From Phoronis australis (lineage: Eukaryota; Phoronida; Phoronidae), in NCBI GenBank assembly GCA_002633005.1, contig NMRA01000037.1, positions 188,001 to 212,281 of the forward strand: DNA of 24,281 nucleotides. Direction: 5' to 3'. Numbering within the stretch: position 1 is the stretch's first letter; the number at the start of each line of letters is the position of its first letter. The translations under genes and the position numbers were made by a program. This document shows, in pieces, positions 10,454 to 18,989 of the stretch. The notes beneath the pieces are model-generated. The model made no database searches. It was not told the origin of the DNA and was given only the letters and a program-made list of their open reading frames with translations.

Positions 10454-11281
10454 ATGAGCGGGTATCAAAAGATTCTCAGCGTTTTACGAAAAACGTGGCT
10501 ATCAGGAAGAGAGGCTGTACCACTTCTGTGTGTAGCAGACGACACAAAATTGAGTCTCGACAAATGCCGTTACTATCTTCGAATGATGCATCGTGCCGGC
10601 TACATCCGTTTTGACAACAAAAACAAAATATGTATATTGCAAGAAACGTCACGTTTCCCGAGAACTATTAAAGACTTACAGTCTTCAGCTACAGCACGCA
10701 ATATACCCACCCTCCAATGTACAAACCTATGGGATAGACACAGCGACTATGATCTTTTGGAATATGAGTCACGTGGTCATCCAAGACCGGACAGAACCAG
10801 CTCAAGGAAACAAAAAATGGCAAAACGCAAACAAAAGCAGAAAACAAACGAATCCAGAAAAGCTGACGTCGATATTTACTTAGATAATCAAGTCATTAAA
10901 AGTACAGAGGTCCTTTCTAGCTTAGACTGCGAGGTAGTTTTTCAAAGTGCATTGAAAAAACTATTAGCTCGTGTCATACCGATTCAACAGCTAAACAACA
11001 AGGAGACCAACGAGTTACTGATCAAACTTAACGAATCTTATGATGTTCTGAGAAGTCAAATGATACATCCGAACTCGGAGCACATTCCTTTTCTTCAGAG
11101 AATCGCCCTGTTACTGAAGCACTTCTTTGAGATGGGAATTCACAAATGTCCAAGTAACGATGCAGTAGTGGCATCACTGCTGTCTCACATGGTTGTCACA
11201 AGCAGCTACAAACTGCTCTCTGCTTTCACGCCAACAAGCATCCGTGGCGCAGAATACGACTTCACGAGTGAGATCCAAATG
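10454..11281 (+). CDS. Gene A coding exon 1
   Basis: The acceptor TTCTTTTCAG at 10411-10414 precedes it. An in-frame TGA at 10427 inside the same exon fixes the ATG at 10454. The donor is CAAATG|GTAAGA. The residue 1-73 module aligns without gaps to gene B (25 of 73 identical by hand count). Unlike B there is no intron after the TIK at residues 71-73; the reading continues directly into DLQSSAT, which matches DLKSHAT in B exon 2. A has about 40 extra residues before the basic stretch. Confidence 0.8.
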
Positions 11282-13558
11282 GTAAGAACAAACGCACGCA
11301 CGTGACCTGAAGCTACTCCTGAAAACATTTCTGTCCCGACGGGGTCTCGAATCCGGGACTTCACGCAATCCTTGAAAATACGCTCTCGAGTCACCGCGTT
11401 GATAAAGTACGAGGACATTACGACCAACATATAGCGTGCGAGAGGCTAATAGTTCTTATTCGTACCATATCAACGCGCTGAATCATGAAACACGCACAGA
11501 TACACGAATTTAATATCCGCTACAGAGACCAACAGTAGAATCCATCAATCTGTTACAAGCTTGCAGCAATCGTTAAAACACTGCCTTTATGTTCGAATTG
11601 TTATTAAGCAGGACCCTTTCTCTCCGATTCCGGAGTGCAGTGTTAGCACTACGGCAGGATGTTTCGAAAAAAAGCAATAAGTCTTACATCCGGTGTTCAT
11701 ACTGGCTGAAGCACTTGCGTTTTCGCTAGCATTTAGCTAGCAGCAAAAAACGTCAGTAATGCAAACGGTCACAAAGACCCAAAACTATTGGCGTTTTCTG
11801 TAACATTTTTGTAGTCAGACCGCTTACTTCAAACGCACTCGTGCGCAGAAGCAAGAAGCCTTAATTTTGTTTTATAGTCACATCAATCAATTTATGGCAG
11901 AGAGAGAACGCGCATAAAAAGCGACTCGGATGGTGAGGAAACAATTGCTGTTGAAAGCCCTTCGCGGACACGAATTTATTTTGGGTTACGCCCCACCTGC
12001 AACAAATCACCAAGACAACGGTGAAGACTTTGGATTTCACGTTCACGTGAAAAAACGTCACGATTTTCGGGCACTCGAACTCATTGCCTACAGCGTCATT
12101 TTCTTCTGAACGAGCTGTCTTTTTTCTTTGTTCCTTTCTGCATTACCGCTAGGTCTTTTGTGCTTCCATGTGTTTTGAAAGATGACTAATTGTTTCTGTA
12201 ACGGACATTTTCAATTCGTGTGCTGAAGTCTTAACGAAATTTTCGCCAGAACTTGAAGTAGATACTTTGTCCTTTGTAGTAATTGCAGTTTCATGGTGAT
12301 GCGCATCCGCTTAAAAATTGATCCATATCATCTCCAACTAGACGAGAACCGGTCACGAGAATATTAAGACGGGTCAAAGATACACACAATCAAAGGAGTG
12401 TCCTTTTTCGAATCACCCATGATCAAATAAAAGCTCTTATCTTACCCTGTTTTAAACATAGAAGAGCCCCATTATGTTCGCATTGTTGTTATATACGGAC
12501 CCTCGCTCTCGGCTTTCAGCAAATGTGTTCCTACGAGTCGTGTTCTAGTAAAAAGTAAGGTATTATTTAACTTCGTATTTTAATTACTGACTCACCTTAT
12601 ATTACAGATTATATCCATGTTTGTCAAATCTTGCTACCCTGATCAATGTACACCGGGAAGGGGCCCTTCAAATACAAGAGCTCTATCAAGCAGAGGTGTA
12701 ATTGCTGCACATGCTCACTCCAGTCACCATGACTACCCGACGGCCAAGAGTCACTATACAGACGACACGGAGAACGAAATGCATTTTGGGATTCCTTCAG
12801 ACACGGTAGGCTCTCAAATGGAAATTTCTGTCGAAGATGTTGACCCTCTGTGCAGTAGTCAGCAACATGACATGGAAGTATACACAGGCGTGACCACGGG
12901 AAGGTCGGGATTGGATTTTGACGGGAATGTTAAGGAGCAAACAGAGTTTTGGTCTAAGAGAGATTATGCCGATGAAGATTCAGAAAGGAAACGTAGATCA
13001 CAGATATCGATCGAAGACAGTTCAGCTAGAGAACAGATGGAGTACTGGACGAATCAAAGTACGGAAGAGGAGTATGCTCGCCGAGAACCGATACACATCG
13101 ATGACAGCAGCGCAAACGAGCACATGAGATTTTGGAAGGAGAGAGAATCTTTATCAAATGAAGAACGAGGACATCATTCGGATGACATAGCCAGAAAATC
13201 GCCCAACACAGTTGAAAGCGAAAAATTGGTGTCAGGACTTATTCAAGATCTGGATGTAGAGAGGCAGAATCCGGATTCCTCGATTGCAAGCCTAAATTTA
13301 AAACTTACTGAACAGGCATCAGATACGTTTATTAAAAACGAAGGAGCAACTCTATCAAGCTCAAGTATCAAATTGCAAAACAACGACTCGTCTTTATCTG
13401 TCAGTCAAGACGCGAGTGCACGGAAGTCCATTAATACGCTAAATAGTGAACGATTGGTCTCACAAGTGGCTACAGATCTTCAACAAGAAAAAATGAACCC
13501 GAACTCTTCCATTGCTACCATAAATTTGACAATATTAGACGAGGACTCTCCCCATTAA
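10454..13558 (+). CDS. Gene A: winged-helix plus degenerate HEPN-like protein with repeat tail (592 aa)
   Basis: No known gene was recognised. Coding exons are 10454-11281 and 12608-13558, joined in phase 0 (ATG|GTAAGA to ATTACAG|ATT). Residues 1-73 form a small winged-helix-like module with a helix-turn-helix pattern (LSLDKCRYYLRMM, then AGYIRFD). Residues ~105-130 are a basic, NLS-like stretch (KMAKRKQKQK). Residues ~145-276 are helical and align to the HEPN-like module of gene B, but F225 replaces its arginine while H230 remains. Residues 277-592 are acidic and probably disordered, with two repeat families. The neighbour B shares the architecture, so the pair arose by tandem duplication. 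Nuclear or RNA-linked function is inference; a catalytic role for A is unlikely. Confidence 0.75.
11282..12607 (+). other. Gene A intron (1.3 kb)
   Basis: It contains a tRNA-like SINE fragment near its 5' end and a diverged repeat pair (about 11585-11645 and 12472-12535). No exon matching the helical start of gene B exon 3 was found here. Confidence 0.6.
11318..11440 (-). mobile_element. Probable tRNA-derived SINE fragment
   Basis: On the minus strand an A-box-like GGTGACTCGAGAGCG (11395-11381) is followed about 35 bp later by a B-box-like GGATTCGAGACC (11354-11343). Between and around them the sequence pairs as a T-arm-like GTCCCGG and CCGTCGGGAC. It is diverged from a functional tRNA and sits inside the intron. 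Confidence 0.4.
12608..13558 (+). CDS. Gene A terminal coding exon (repeat-rich tail)
   Basis: The acceptor is CTTATATTACAG|ATTATATCC and the stop is TAA at 13556-13558. Three copies of an acidic motif ending EQ/EH-x2-FW or YW (e.g. IEDSSAREQMEYW) lie at 12911-12952, 13004-13048 and 13091-13135. Two 40-aa repeats follow at 13187-13306 and 13415-13534, each of the form ARKS-N-SE-LVS, then NP-SSIA-N-L. The composition is acidic, Ser-rich and low in hydrophobics. It has no similarity to the tail of gene B. Confidence 0.75.
   Translation: MISMFVKSCYPDQCTPGRGPSNTRALSSRGVIAAHAHSSHHDYPTAKSHYTDDTENEMHFGIPSDTVGSQMEISVEDVDPLCSSQQHDMEVYTGVTTGRSGLDFDGNVKEQTEFWSKRDYADEDSERKRRSQISIEDSSAREQMEYWTNQSTEEEYARREPIHIDDSSANEHMRFWKERESLSNEERGHHSDDIARKSPNTVESEKLVSGLIQDLDVERQNPDSSIASLNLKLTEQASDTFIKNEGATLSSSSIKLQNNDSSLSVSQDASARKSINTLNSERLVSQVATDLQQEKMNPNSSIATINLTILDEDSPH
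12911..13135 (+). repeat. Three FW-ending acidic peptide repeats in gene A
   Basis: The units are LDFDGNVKEQTEFW, ISIEDSSAREQMEYW and IHIDDSSANEHMRFW, spaced about 30 residues apart. They are embedded in charged, disordered sequence, as expected for repeated binding peptides. Confidence 0.7.
13187..13534 (+). repeat. Two 40-aa repeats at the gene A C-terminus
   Basis: The copies at 13187-13306 and 13415-13534 share ARKS, SE-LVS and NP-SSIA in register. A Ser-rich spacer of 36 residues separates them. Confidence 0.75.
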
Positions 13559-13610
13559 TTCATAATTGTGGAGAGTTAAAACTCTTTCGAAAAGGTCGGA
13601 CGAAAATTCA

Positions 13611-13616
13611 AATAAA
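13611..13616 (+). terminator. Gene A poly(A) signal AATAAA
   Basis: A canonical hexamer lies 53 bp after the stop codon. Confidence 0.7.
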
Positions 13617-13946
13617 AATGCAAAATTTAACACATTAAATGGCATGTTTGCCTGGTTCCTGTCATTCTGATGAGCAAAATATGACTACTCCTTCAATGAT
13701 TTGTAAACCAATTCGAACATACATGTTTTCAAGATATAATTTATAAATTGAACTGAATTTAATGATCCGCATACTGGTGGGCGATGCTTCGCAGTTCCTA
13801 TTTCACACTCTTCGGTTGTCTGCGTAAACGAATTAGGTTTTCCGTCATAAAGAGGTAACCGTCACGCCATCTAGTCATCAGGCCGGTAATCCACCAGTTC
13901 CCATTTTTTATAAATCTCTGATTATTTCATCATATAAAGATAAACT

Positions 13947-13954
13947 TGACGTCA
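13947..13954. promoter_or_regulatory. Perfect CRE (TGACGTCA), gene B upstream
   Basis: A palindromic CRE/ATF 8-mer about 100 bp from the heat-shock element. Confidence 0.35.
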
Positions 13955-14048
13955 CACAAGACGAAATTCCTCCTCTATATTCATAGGTAAGTCTGTCTGG
14001 ACCCATTTTAATTGATAGATAAAACGGCTGGACGGATGCACAAAACAT

Positions 14049-14066
14049 TTCCGGAAAATTCCAGAA
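14049..14066. promoter_or_regulatory. Perfect four-unit heat-shock element
   Basis: TTCCGGAAAATTCCAGAA is TTC-nn-GAA-nn-TTC-nn-GAA, four alternating pentamers with exact spacing. This is the consensus for a trimeric HSF site. It lies about 430 bp past the poly(A) signal of A and 1.3 kb upstream of the ATG of B. Confidence 0.55.
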
Positions 14067-14462
14067 AGCCATTGATTCCGCAAGAGCGTAATGCACCATG
14101 CGTGATGCATTTACTCATTCAGATAACCGATGCGTTTTCATGGTTTCGAATGCGCTTTCGAACAAAAACCATTTGGCATGTTCTTTAAAATAAAACACAA
14201 CAGTAGAAACCCATGGGCCCACAACCCAGCCTTTCTTGAACATAGTGGGTCCAAAACATTTACAAGGAGCAGTGTGTATGTGTTACACGTGAATAACGCT
14301 GTGAGAACGCAGGTTACCGTGACTATATGTTGTTTTATATTTCGGGGAGAGCACAAACTTACCCCTTAACAAGCGGAGATAGGCAACTGCATGTTGGCAA
14401 GCGACTTGTTGAACCACAACTGTAAGGCAACACTTGGAAGTTTCAATTGAGAAGCCTATCGC

Positions 14463-14470
14463 TGACGTCA
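14463..14470. promoter_or_regulatory. Perfect CRE (TGACGTCA), second gene B upstream copy
   Basis: A palindromic CRE/ATF 8-mer about 870 bp upstream of the ATG of B, and the third exact copy in the window. Confidence 0.35.
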
Positions 14471-15337
14471 TGAAAACGGAATCCACCCCGTTATGCATAT
14501 TCAGTCGCTACTCAGTCCCAGTTTTCAAATAAACTCCGTGCGTATTACGCTGTTACTGTTTATGCATCACAAACAAATGAAAATATCTCTTTTATTTTGC
14601 TGCTAAAATATTTCTCATTACGCGTTGGTCACTAATGGAAACAGGTCTTAAAATAAAAAGTGGTACAAATGTTACATATCACGCAGAATCACGTACAGGA
14701 AGTAGTAAAGTGTGAATCCTGAACTCTCAAACAATTGAAAACATTCTAATGCAGGAGCAGCATTCGATCGTAGTCAAACTATTCGTACCAAAAAACAATC
14801 TGAAGTCTAAATTGATGGAATGGTCAATAAAGCCATTTTTGGATGTTCTATAGACATTCTGTTAGCACTTTTTGATTAACGACAAAAGATTAATTCATCC
14901 GTAATGCTCATCTGTAATAGTTCACAACATCCGGGCAAAAGGCTGATCGGACGTCTGACACGCTGTATGAAAAAATAACTTGGGAACGCTCGTCAGATGT
15001 CTCGTTTGCCTTCTTTTGTTCACCACCAAACCAGGCGTCAGATCTCTCATCTCAACGTACGAAAAGCTACATTCCAAGCCCGTACTTCTGGTTAGGAGAC
15101 TTTTTTCGAACGCGCATTAATATTATGCTAATTACTCGTAATGCGCCAGACAGGAATTGCCATTGTGAAGGTTCGTTTAAGCAGCTCATCTACGCTATGG
15201 AAAATCGTCCCATCTGTTTTCTCATAAAATTCCAGATGTCAACATGGCTTAATTCATTTGTTTCAGCTCAGTTCACAAAATAGTCCCTGGTAATCGCACA
15301 GCTCCAGTATTGTGGTAAAGAGAAATCACGTACCAGA

Positions 15338-15556
15338 ATGCGCGAGTACCAGAGAGTACTCAGTTCACTGAGGGGAGTTTGGATAAATGGGGGTACCACC
15401 ATCTCTTTCTCACAACTATGCGGGAGGGCAAATCTCTCGGAACAGCGATGTCGTCATTTCGTCGAACTGTTGCGGAAAGCACGGTGTATTGAGTACGACA
15501 AACTCAACCAGTTATCCATTTTGTTACCAACTTGTTACATACCCAGAACAATAAAG
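15338..15556 (+). CDS. Gene B coding exon 1 (winged-helix-like)
   Basis: An in-frame TAG at 15281, after the acceptor at 15266, fixes the ATG. The donor is ATAAAG|GTAAGT. It encodes exactly 73 residues, the same length as the ungapped homologous block in gene A. Hydrophobic spacing fits helix 1 (YQRVLSSLRGVW), an HTH (SFSQLCGRANLSEQRCRHFV) and a wing (IEYDKLNQLSIL). Confidence 0.8.
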
Positions 15557-18500
15557 GTAAGTTTGCAGACTAGATATATGCGTTCTATAATATTATTTGA
15601 GAACAACGAGCAACATGAAGGATCGCCACAACGTGCGAGATTTAAACTCACATTGAATACTTCTCTTCTTGTAACTTACTCATAAAATACATCGCATTGT
15701 TTTACTTTTGAAATAAGAATTTTCACCCAATAGTCAGTCCAATTACCTGGCTATAGCTGTACTGAACTCATTCTGTATTTTCAATCATACCAGGATTTAA
15801 AAAGTCACGCAACAAAAATGGCGAGAAGAGGGCGTGAATCACGTGACTCAGGGGATGGTGAGAGTGAAGACGAATTACAGGATGATCTGGACTCGAAAAA
15901 CACAAATGACGCAAAAGATGCGTTATCCGTAACTAAGCGCATAGATTCTAGCATCGACCTTTCACTGGATACCAACAGTAAATCCTATCAAGACGTCATC
16001 AAAGCAAACATTCGATTCTTTGACTGTATGACGCTATTATACAGTGCATGCCGGAAGCTGCTTCTAAGAGTGTTCCCAAGAAACGAAGTGATCGACATGG
16101 ACTTGGTCGTGCTGTTATATACATTGAACGCTTCCTATAATGACTTGCGGTTCCACTTGCTTAGACAAACCAATGCCATGAAAGACCAACTATCGAAAAC
16201 AGTCAACATCCTTATTGAATCCCGGCACAAGCTGGCTCACAATACAGACTGTCATATGATGACTCCCCATGACATCATTTCCACTCACACCATAATATCC
16301 TGTGCCTTTCATGTACTATCATCATTTGAGCCGTCCTGTACACAAAACAGCGACTGTGATTTCACGGTGGAATACCAAAGGGTAAGAATATTTCACAAAC
16401 TGCACATGCAGTTGTGCCTACTTCAATGCGCTAAGTACGTCAAGGGGGTCAGTTTTCAACGTTGAGTGACTTAGATCACTTTTAAACGGGTGTCCAAATT
16501 TAATGTTACACCGGGTCATTCCAAAGTTTAAGACCGGATGAGCATGGTAATATTTTTAATATTTTAAACCACAAAGCTCTTCGATTAGAATTCAAGATTG
16601 ACATCTAAACAGCGGCGACATGTATCTTTAACTAAAACCACGGAATTTCTGTAAAAGAGGGAATCTCGTGTTTGTGTCACACAAGTGCATTAATTTGTAA
16701 CTTTATTTATAAGTAGTAACTCTATCCACCAGATGCGCGACTTGATGATGCAGTCCATCGTACACATCACTTCACTGATAATTGTCAACCAGAAGGCCAT
16801 TACCAGCAGACTCAGTAGACTTGATGTTATTGCCCTTCACATTGACGAGGCTGTGTGCAAAATGCAACAGGAGGAATGGCAGAATCAAAACAACCGAAGA
16901 TGCAGCACGTGCGGATCAAACACGTGGAACAGTTTTGACGCAGAGTCGGGCAACATCGTCCCATGGTCGAACCCACAAATGAAAGAGTCCAAGAGAGCGC
17001 ACCAAACGCGAGAATGGTCAGACCAAAATGAACCTCGCTTCCGATTCACTCAAAACCAGCAAGAATCGACTCTGAACCATGACTATGACAACAAAGAGGC
17101 TAAGATATCAGAATCTTGGATGAATCAGTTCCAACGATACGCAAGTTCGCTAAGGTCCTGGGTGAGCAGAAACCAAAGAGAAGAAAATCACCAAACAGGA
17201 CCAAACCACCTAATATACGACGGTCAGTGGCAAAATGTGCCTCAGTTAGAAAACTCTTCCAGTCAAGCAATGGAGAGCAAATTACAGAGAGCCGACAGTG
17301 ACACCCAACGAGTGTCACAAGCGAGAATGTTGGTAAGCAAAATCATGGACCATGCAAAACGGACAGTCTCTTGGTTTGATGGGAGAAAACGTACCGATCA
17401 GACAAACAGTGAAGACAGCCAACAGGAAAGTGATATGTCGGATGAAGAAGACACTGAAAATGAATGGGACACCGAAAAACACGAACTAGAGTACGAGGAC
17501 AACGAAAACGCAAAGGAAACGGGAATGTCTGTTGAACGCAAAAGCCAGACAGACGCTAAAATAACACAGTGTGACCAAAAAAGTCTGGATAAGCTTTTTG
17601 GGAATCAACGTTTATCAACAGCGGACCATATAGAAGTTGCCAGCAGAATCTGCCGTCAAGTACTGTCCCGCTCGAGAGCAATTGTGGAAGAAGACATGCA
17701 GAATCAATTCTACAACAACCCGGAAGAAGGCCGTCAACAAGAAGAAAACCCCTGTAAACGATTGTCAAGGTCAGGCTCTCAAGGGTGGTATGAACAGTGC
17801 AAAAAACGAGATGCTGGCAAGCGTACTTCGTCACCTGGCGCAAAAAATGTGGGAATTGAAACTTCTTTGGAAAAGTTCTTTGGAAGAAGTGGCTCGATTG
17901 CAGACGTTGGTACAAGAATGTCTAACGCAGGCGTATATTCGTCCTTTTTGGGAACGTATCAAGGAGTCGATATAGGTACACGGATGTCAATGACAGGGAC
18001 ATACGATGTAGGTGTGCGAACGTCATTTACCGGTACAGACGTTGGAACACACAAGAGTGTTACAGGAGCCGAGATTGGAACTCGAATGTCTGGACCATTT
18101 CCGGACGACATGGGATCTTTGTATGAAAAGGAATACTCAGCTATAAATAGAAATGATCCCAGCGGTTACCAAGCGACTGTCTCGACCAGCCACGCACGGA
18201 AGTCGTTTCTAGAAAGAGAACCCGGCACTCACCAGTCTTTCACAGGCGTAAACATGGAGAAACTAGGTCCTTTTGATGTACACATGTCCTCTGAGGAAAT
18301 TGGAAGATTGCGGGACACTACGAGAAGAAAAACAGTTTCAGGTATCCGAGAAGTATGGGATAATAAAAAACATGTGCCTACTCGAACACCACCTGTTGGC
18401 ATGGCGACCACAGGCACTAGAATGTCAGAGCCCTTCACAAGCGAACTAGGCAAACCTACCGACACCAGGGGAATGGTGACGACAATTCGAGACACGACGT

Positions 18501-18916
18501 CGCCCCTAGTGTTCCCTGGTACACCTGGAAAAAGGCCGATGGAACGACAAAAGGAGCTGCTGGTGTATCCTGATGAGAAGCTGACAGAGGAAAATCTGGA
18601 CAAGTTATCTTACTACTTGCAGGAATTACTCTTTGTCAAAAGTGTTCATCTCTCAAAGAAACCAAAAGAGAAGTCAAAGAAGAAAAATAAAATGACCCAG
18701 CACTTGGTAGAAATCAATATTGAGTTGCAAGAAAAGAACCCATTGTTCTACAAACTTCTAATTAAATCAAATGTTGACGCGCTAGCTCGCTACATCGGCT
18801 GCCAGCTTCCCCCAAGCTTTATGCCAAGTGTGTTAATGACAGGAGAAGAGACAGGTTTGGTGCGCTATACAATGGAGGACGAAAAAATGAAGGGAAAGAT
18901 GACTTGCATGGGTTGA
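15338..18916 (+). CDS. Gene B: winged-helix plus HEPN-like protein with GTRMS repeats (996 aa)
   Basis: No known gene was recognised. Coding exons are 15338-15556, 15794-16381 and 16733-18916, all joined in phase 0. Residues 1-73 are winged-helix-like (ISFSQLCGRANLSEQRCRHF). Residues ~74-125 are charged and disordered. Residues ~130-269 are helical with ESRHKLAHN: R217-x4-H222 is the R-x4-6-H signature of HEPN RNases and sits in a plausible helix. Residues 270-~320 are helical or coiled coil, with CSTCG. A long acidic Gln/Ser-rich region follows, then GTRMS repeats (~660-730). The last ~120 residues look folded again (KLSYYLQELLFVKS, then LIKSNVDALARYIG). The architecture suggests an RNA- or nucleic-acid-linked defence or stress protein, but this is inference. 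A profile search would decide the HEPN call. Confidence 0.78.
15794..16381 (+). CDS. Gene B coding exon 2 (HEPN-like helical module)
   Basis: The acceptor is CAATCATACCAG|GATTTA and the donor CAAAGG|GTAAGA. It encodes 196 residues: an acidic linker (GESEDELQDDLDS), then helices LLYSACRKLLLRVFP, LYTLNASYNDLRFHLL, TVNILIESRHKLAHN and HTIISCAFHVLSSFEP. In HEPN proteins such as DZIP3 relatives, an R-x4-6-H helix of this kind forms the RNase site. Confidence 0.78.
16382..16732 (+). other. Gene B intron 2 (351 bp)
   Basis: It is a phase-0 intron at the same site as the single intron of gene A. Nothing else was seen in it. Confidence 0.7.
16733..18916 (+). CDS. Gene B terminal coding exon
   Basis: The acceptor is CTCTATCCACCAG|ATGCGC and the TGA stop is at 18914-18916. 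This single 2.2-kb exon encodes 727 residues. It opens with a helical region (MRDLMMQSIVHITSLIIVNQ and on) and a CSTCG motif. A Gln/Asn/Ser- and Glu-rich tract follows. Then come two related peptides, SLDKLFGN and SLEKFFGR, the GTRMS repeat block, and a Lys-rich C-terminal segment (KKPKEKSKKKNK) between two hydrophobic helices. Confidence 0.8.
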   Translation: MRDLMMQSIVHITSLIIVNQKAITSRLSRLDVIALHIDEAVCKMQQEEWQNQNNRRCSTCGSNTWNSFDAESGNIVPWSNPQMKESKRAHQTREWSDQNEPRFRFTQNQQESTLNHDYDNKEAKISESWMNQFQRYASSLRSWVSRNQREENHQTGPNHLIYDGQWQNVPQLENSSSQAMESKLQRADSDTQRVSQARMLVSKIMDHAKRTVSWFDGRKRTDQTNSEDSQQESDMSDEEDTENEWDTEKHELEYEDNENAKETGMSVERKSQTDAKITQCDQKSLDKLFGNQRLSTADHIEVASRICRQVLSRSRAIVEEDMQNQFYNNPEEGRQQEENPCKRLSRSGSQGWYEQCKKRDAGKRTSSPGAKNVGIETSLEKFFGRSGSIADVGTRMSNAGVYSSFLGTYQGVDIGTRMSMTGTYDVGVRTSFTGTDVGTHKSVTGAEIGTRMSGPFPDDMGSLYEKEYSAINRNDPSGYQATVSTSHARKSFLEREPGTHQSFTGVNMEKLGPFDVHMSSEEIGRLRDTTRRKTVSGIREVWDNKKHVPTRTPPVGMATTGTRMSEPFTSELGKPTDTRGMVTTIRDTTSPLVFPGTPGKRPMERQKELLVYPDEKLTEENLDKLSYYLQELLFVKSVHLSKKPKEKSKKKNKMTQHLVEINIELQEKNPLFYKLLIKSNVDALARYIGCQLPPSFMPSVLMTGEETGLVRYTMEDEKMKGKMTCMG
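17843..18440 (+). repeat. GTRMS-type repeats in gene B
   Basis: The forms are DVGTRMS-NAG, DIGTRMSMTGT, DVGVRTSFTGT, DVGTHKSVTGA and EIGTRMSGPF, packed at about 13-residue spacing between 17903 and 18100. Looser copies include GTHQSFTGV near 18230 and GTRMSEPF near 18410. The consensus is [DE]-[VI]-G-T-R-M-S-x-T-G, Ser/Thr/Gly-rich and probably disordered or phosphorylated. Confidence 0.75.
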
Positions 18917-18983
18917 AGGTGAAGGGTCAAAAGGTCATCATCAGTCAGACGAAGACATCATCAAAGTCACTTCATTCTGATTA

Positions 18984-18989
18984 AATAAA
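18984..18989 (+). terminator. Gene B poly(A) signal AATAAA
   Basis: A canonical hexamer lies 68 bp after the TGA stop. Confidence 0.7.

Larger units (their letters stand above)
13617..15266. other. Intergenic region between genes A and B, with B 5' leader
   Basis: No gene is supported; the overlapping open frames at 14130-14369 (+) and 14138-14356 (-) are incidental. It carries a heat-shock element and two CREs within about 520 bp. The acceptor TTCATTTGTTTCAG (ending 15266) starts the first coding exon of B, so B has a spliced 5'UTR whose first exon I could not place. Confidence 0.5.

Noticed and set aside
10282-10883. Alternative plus-strand frames overlapping the start of gene A
   Set aside because: They cross the splice acceptor at 10414 or lie out of frame with the block conserved in gene B.
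14130-14369. 79-codon plus and 72-codon minus frames between A and B
   Set aside because: They are mutually antisense, have no homology to A, B or known families, and lack gene signals.
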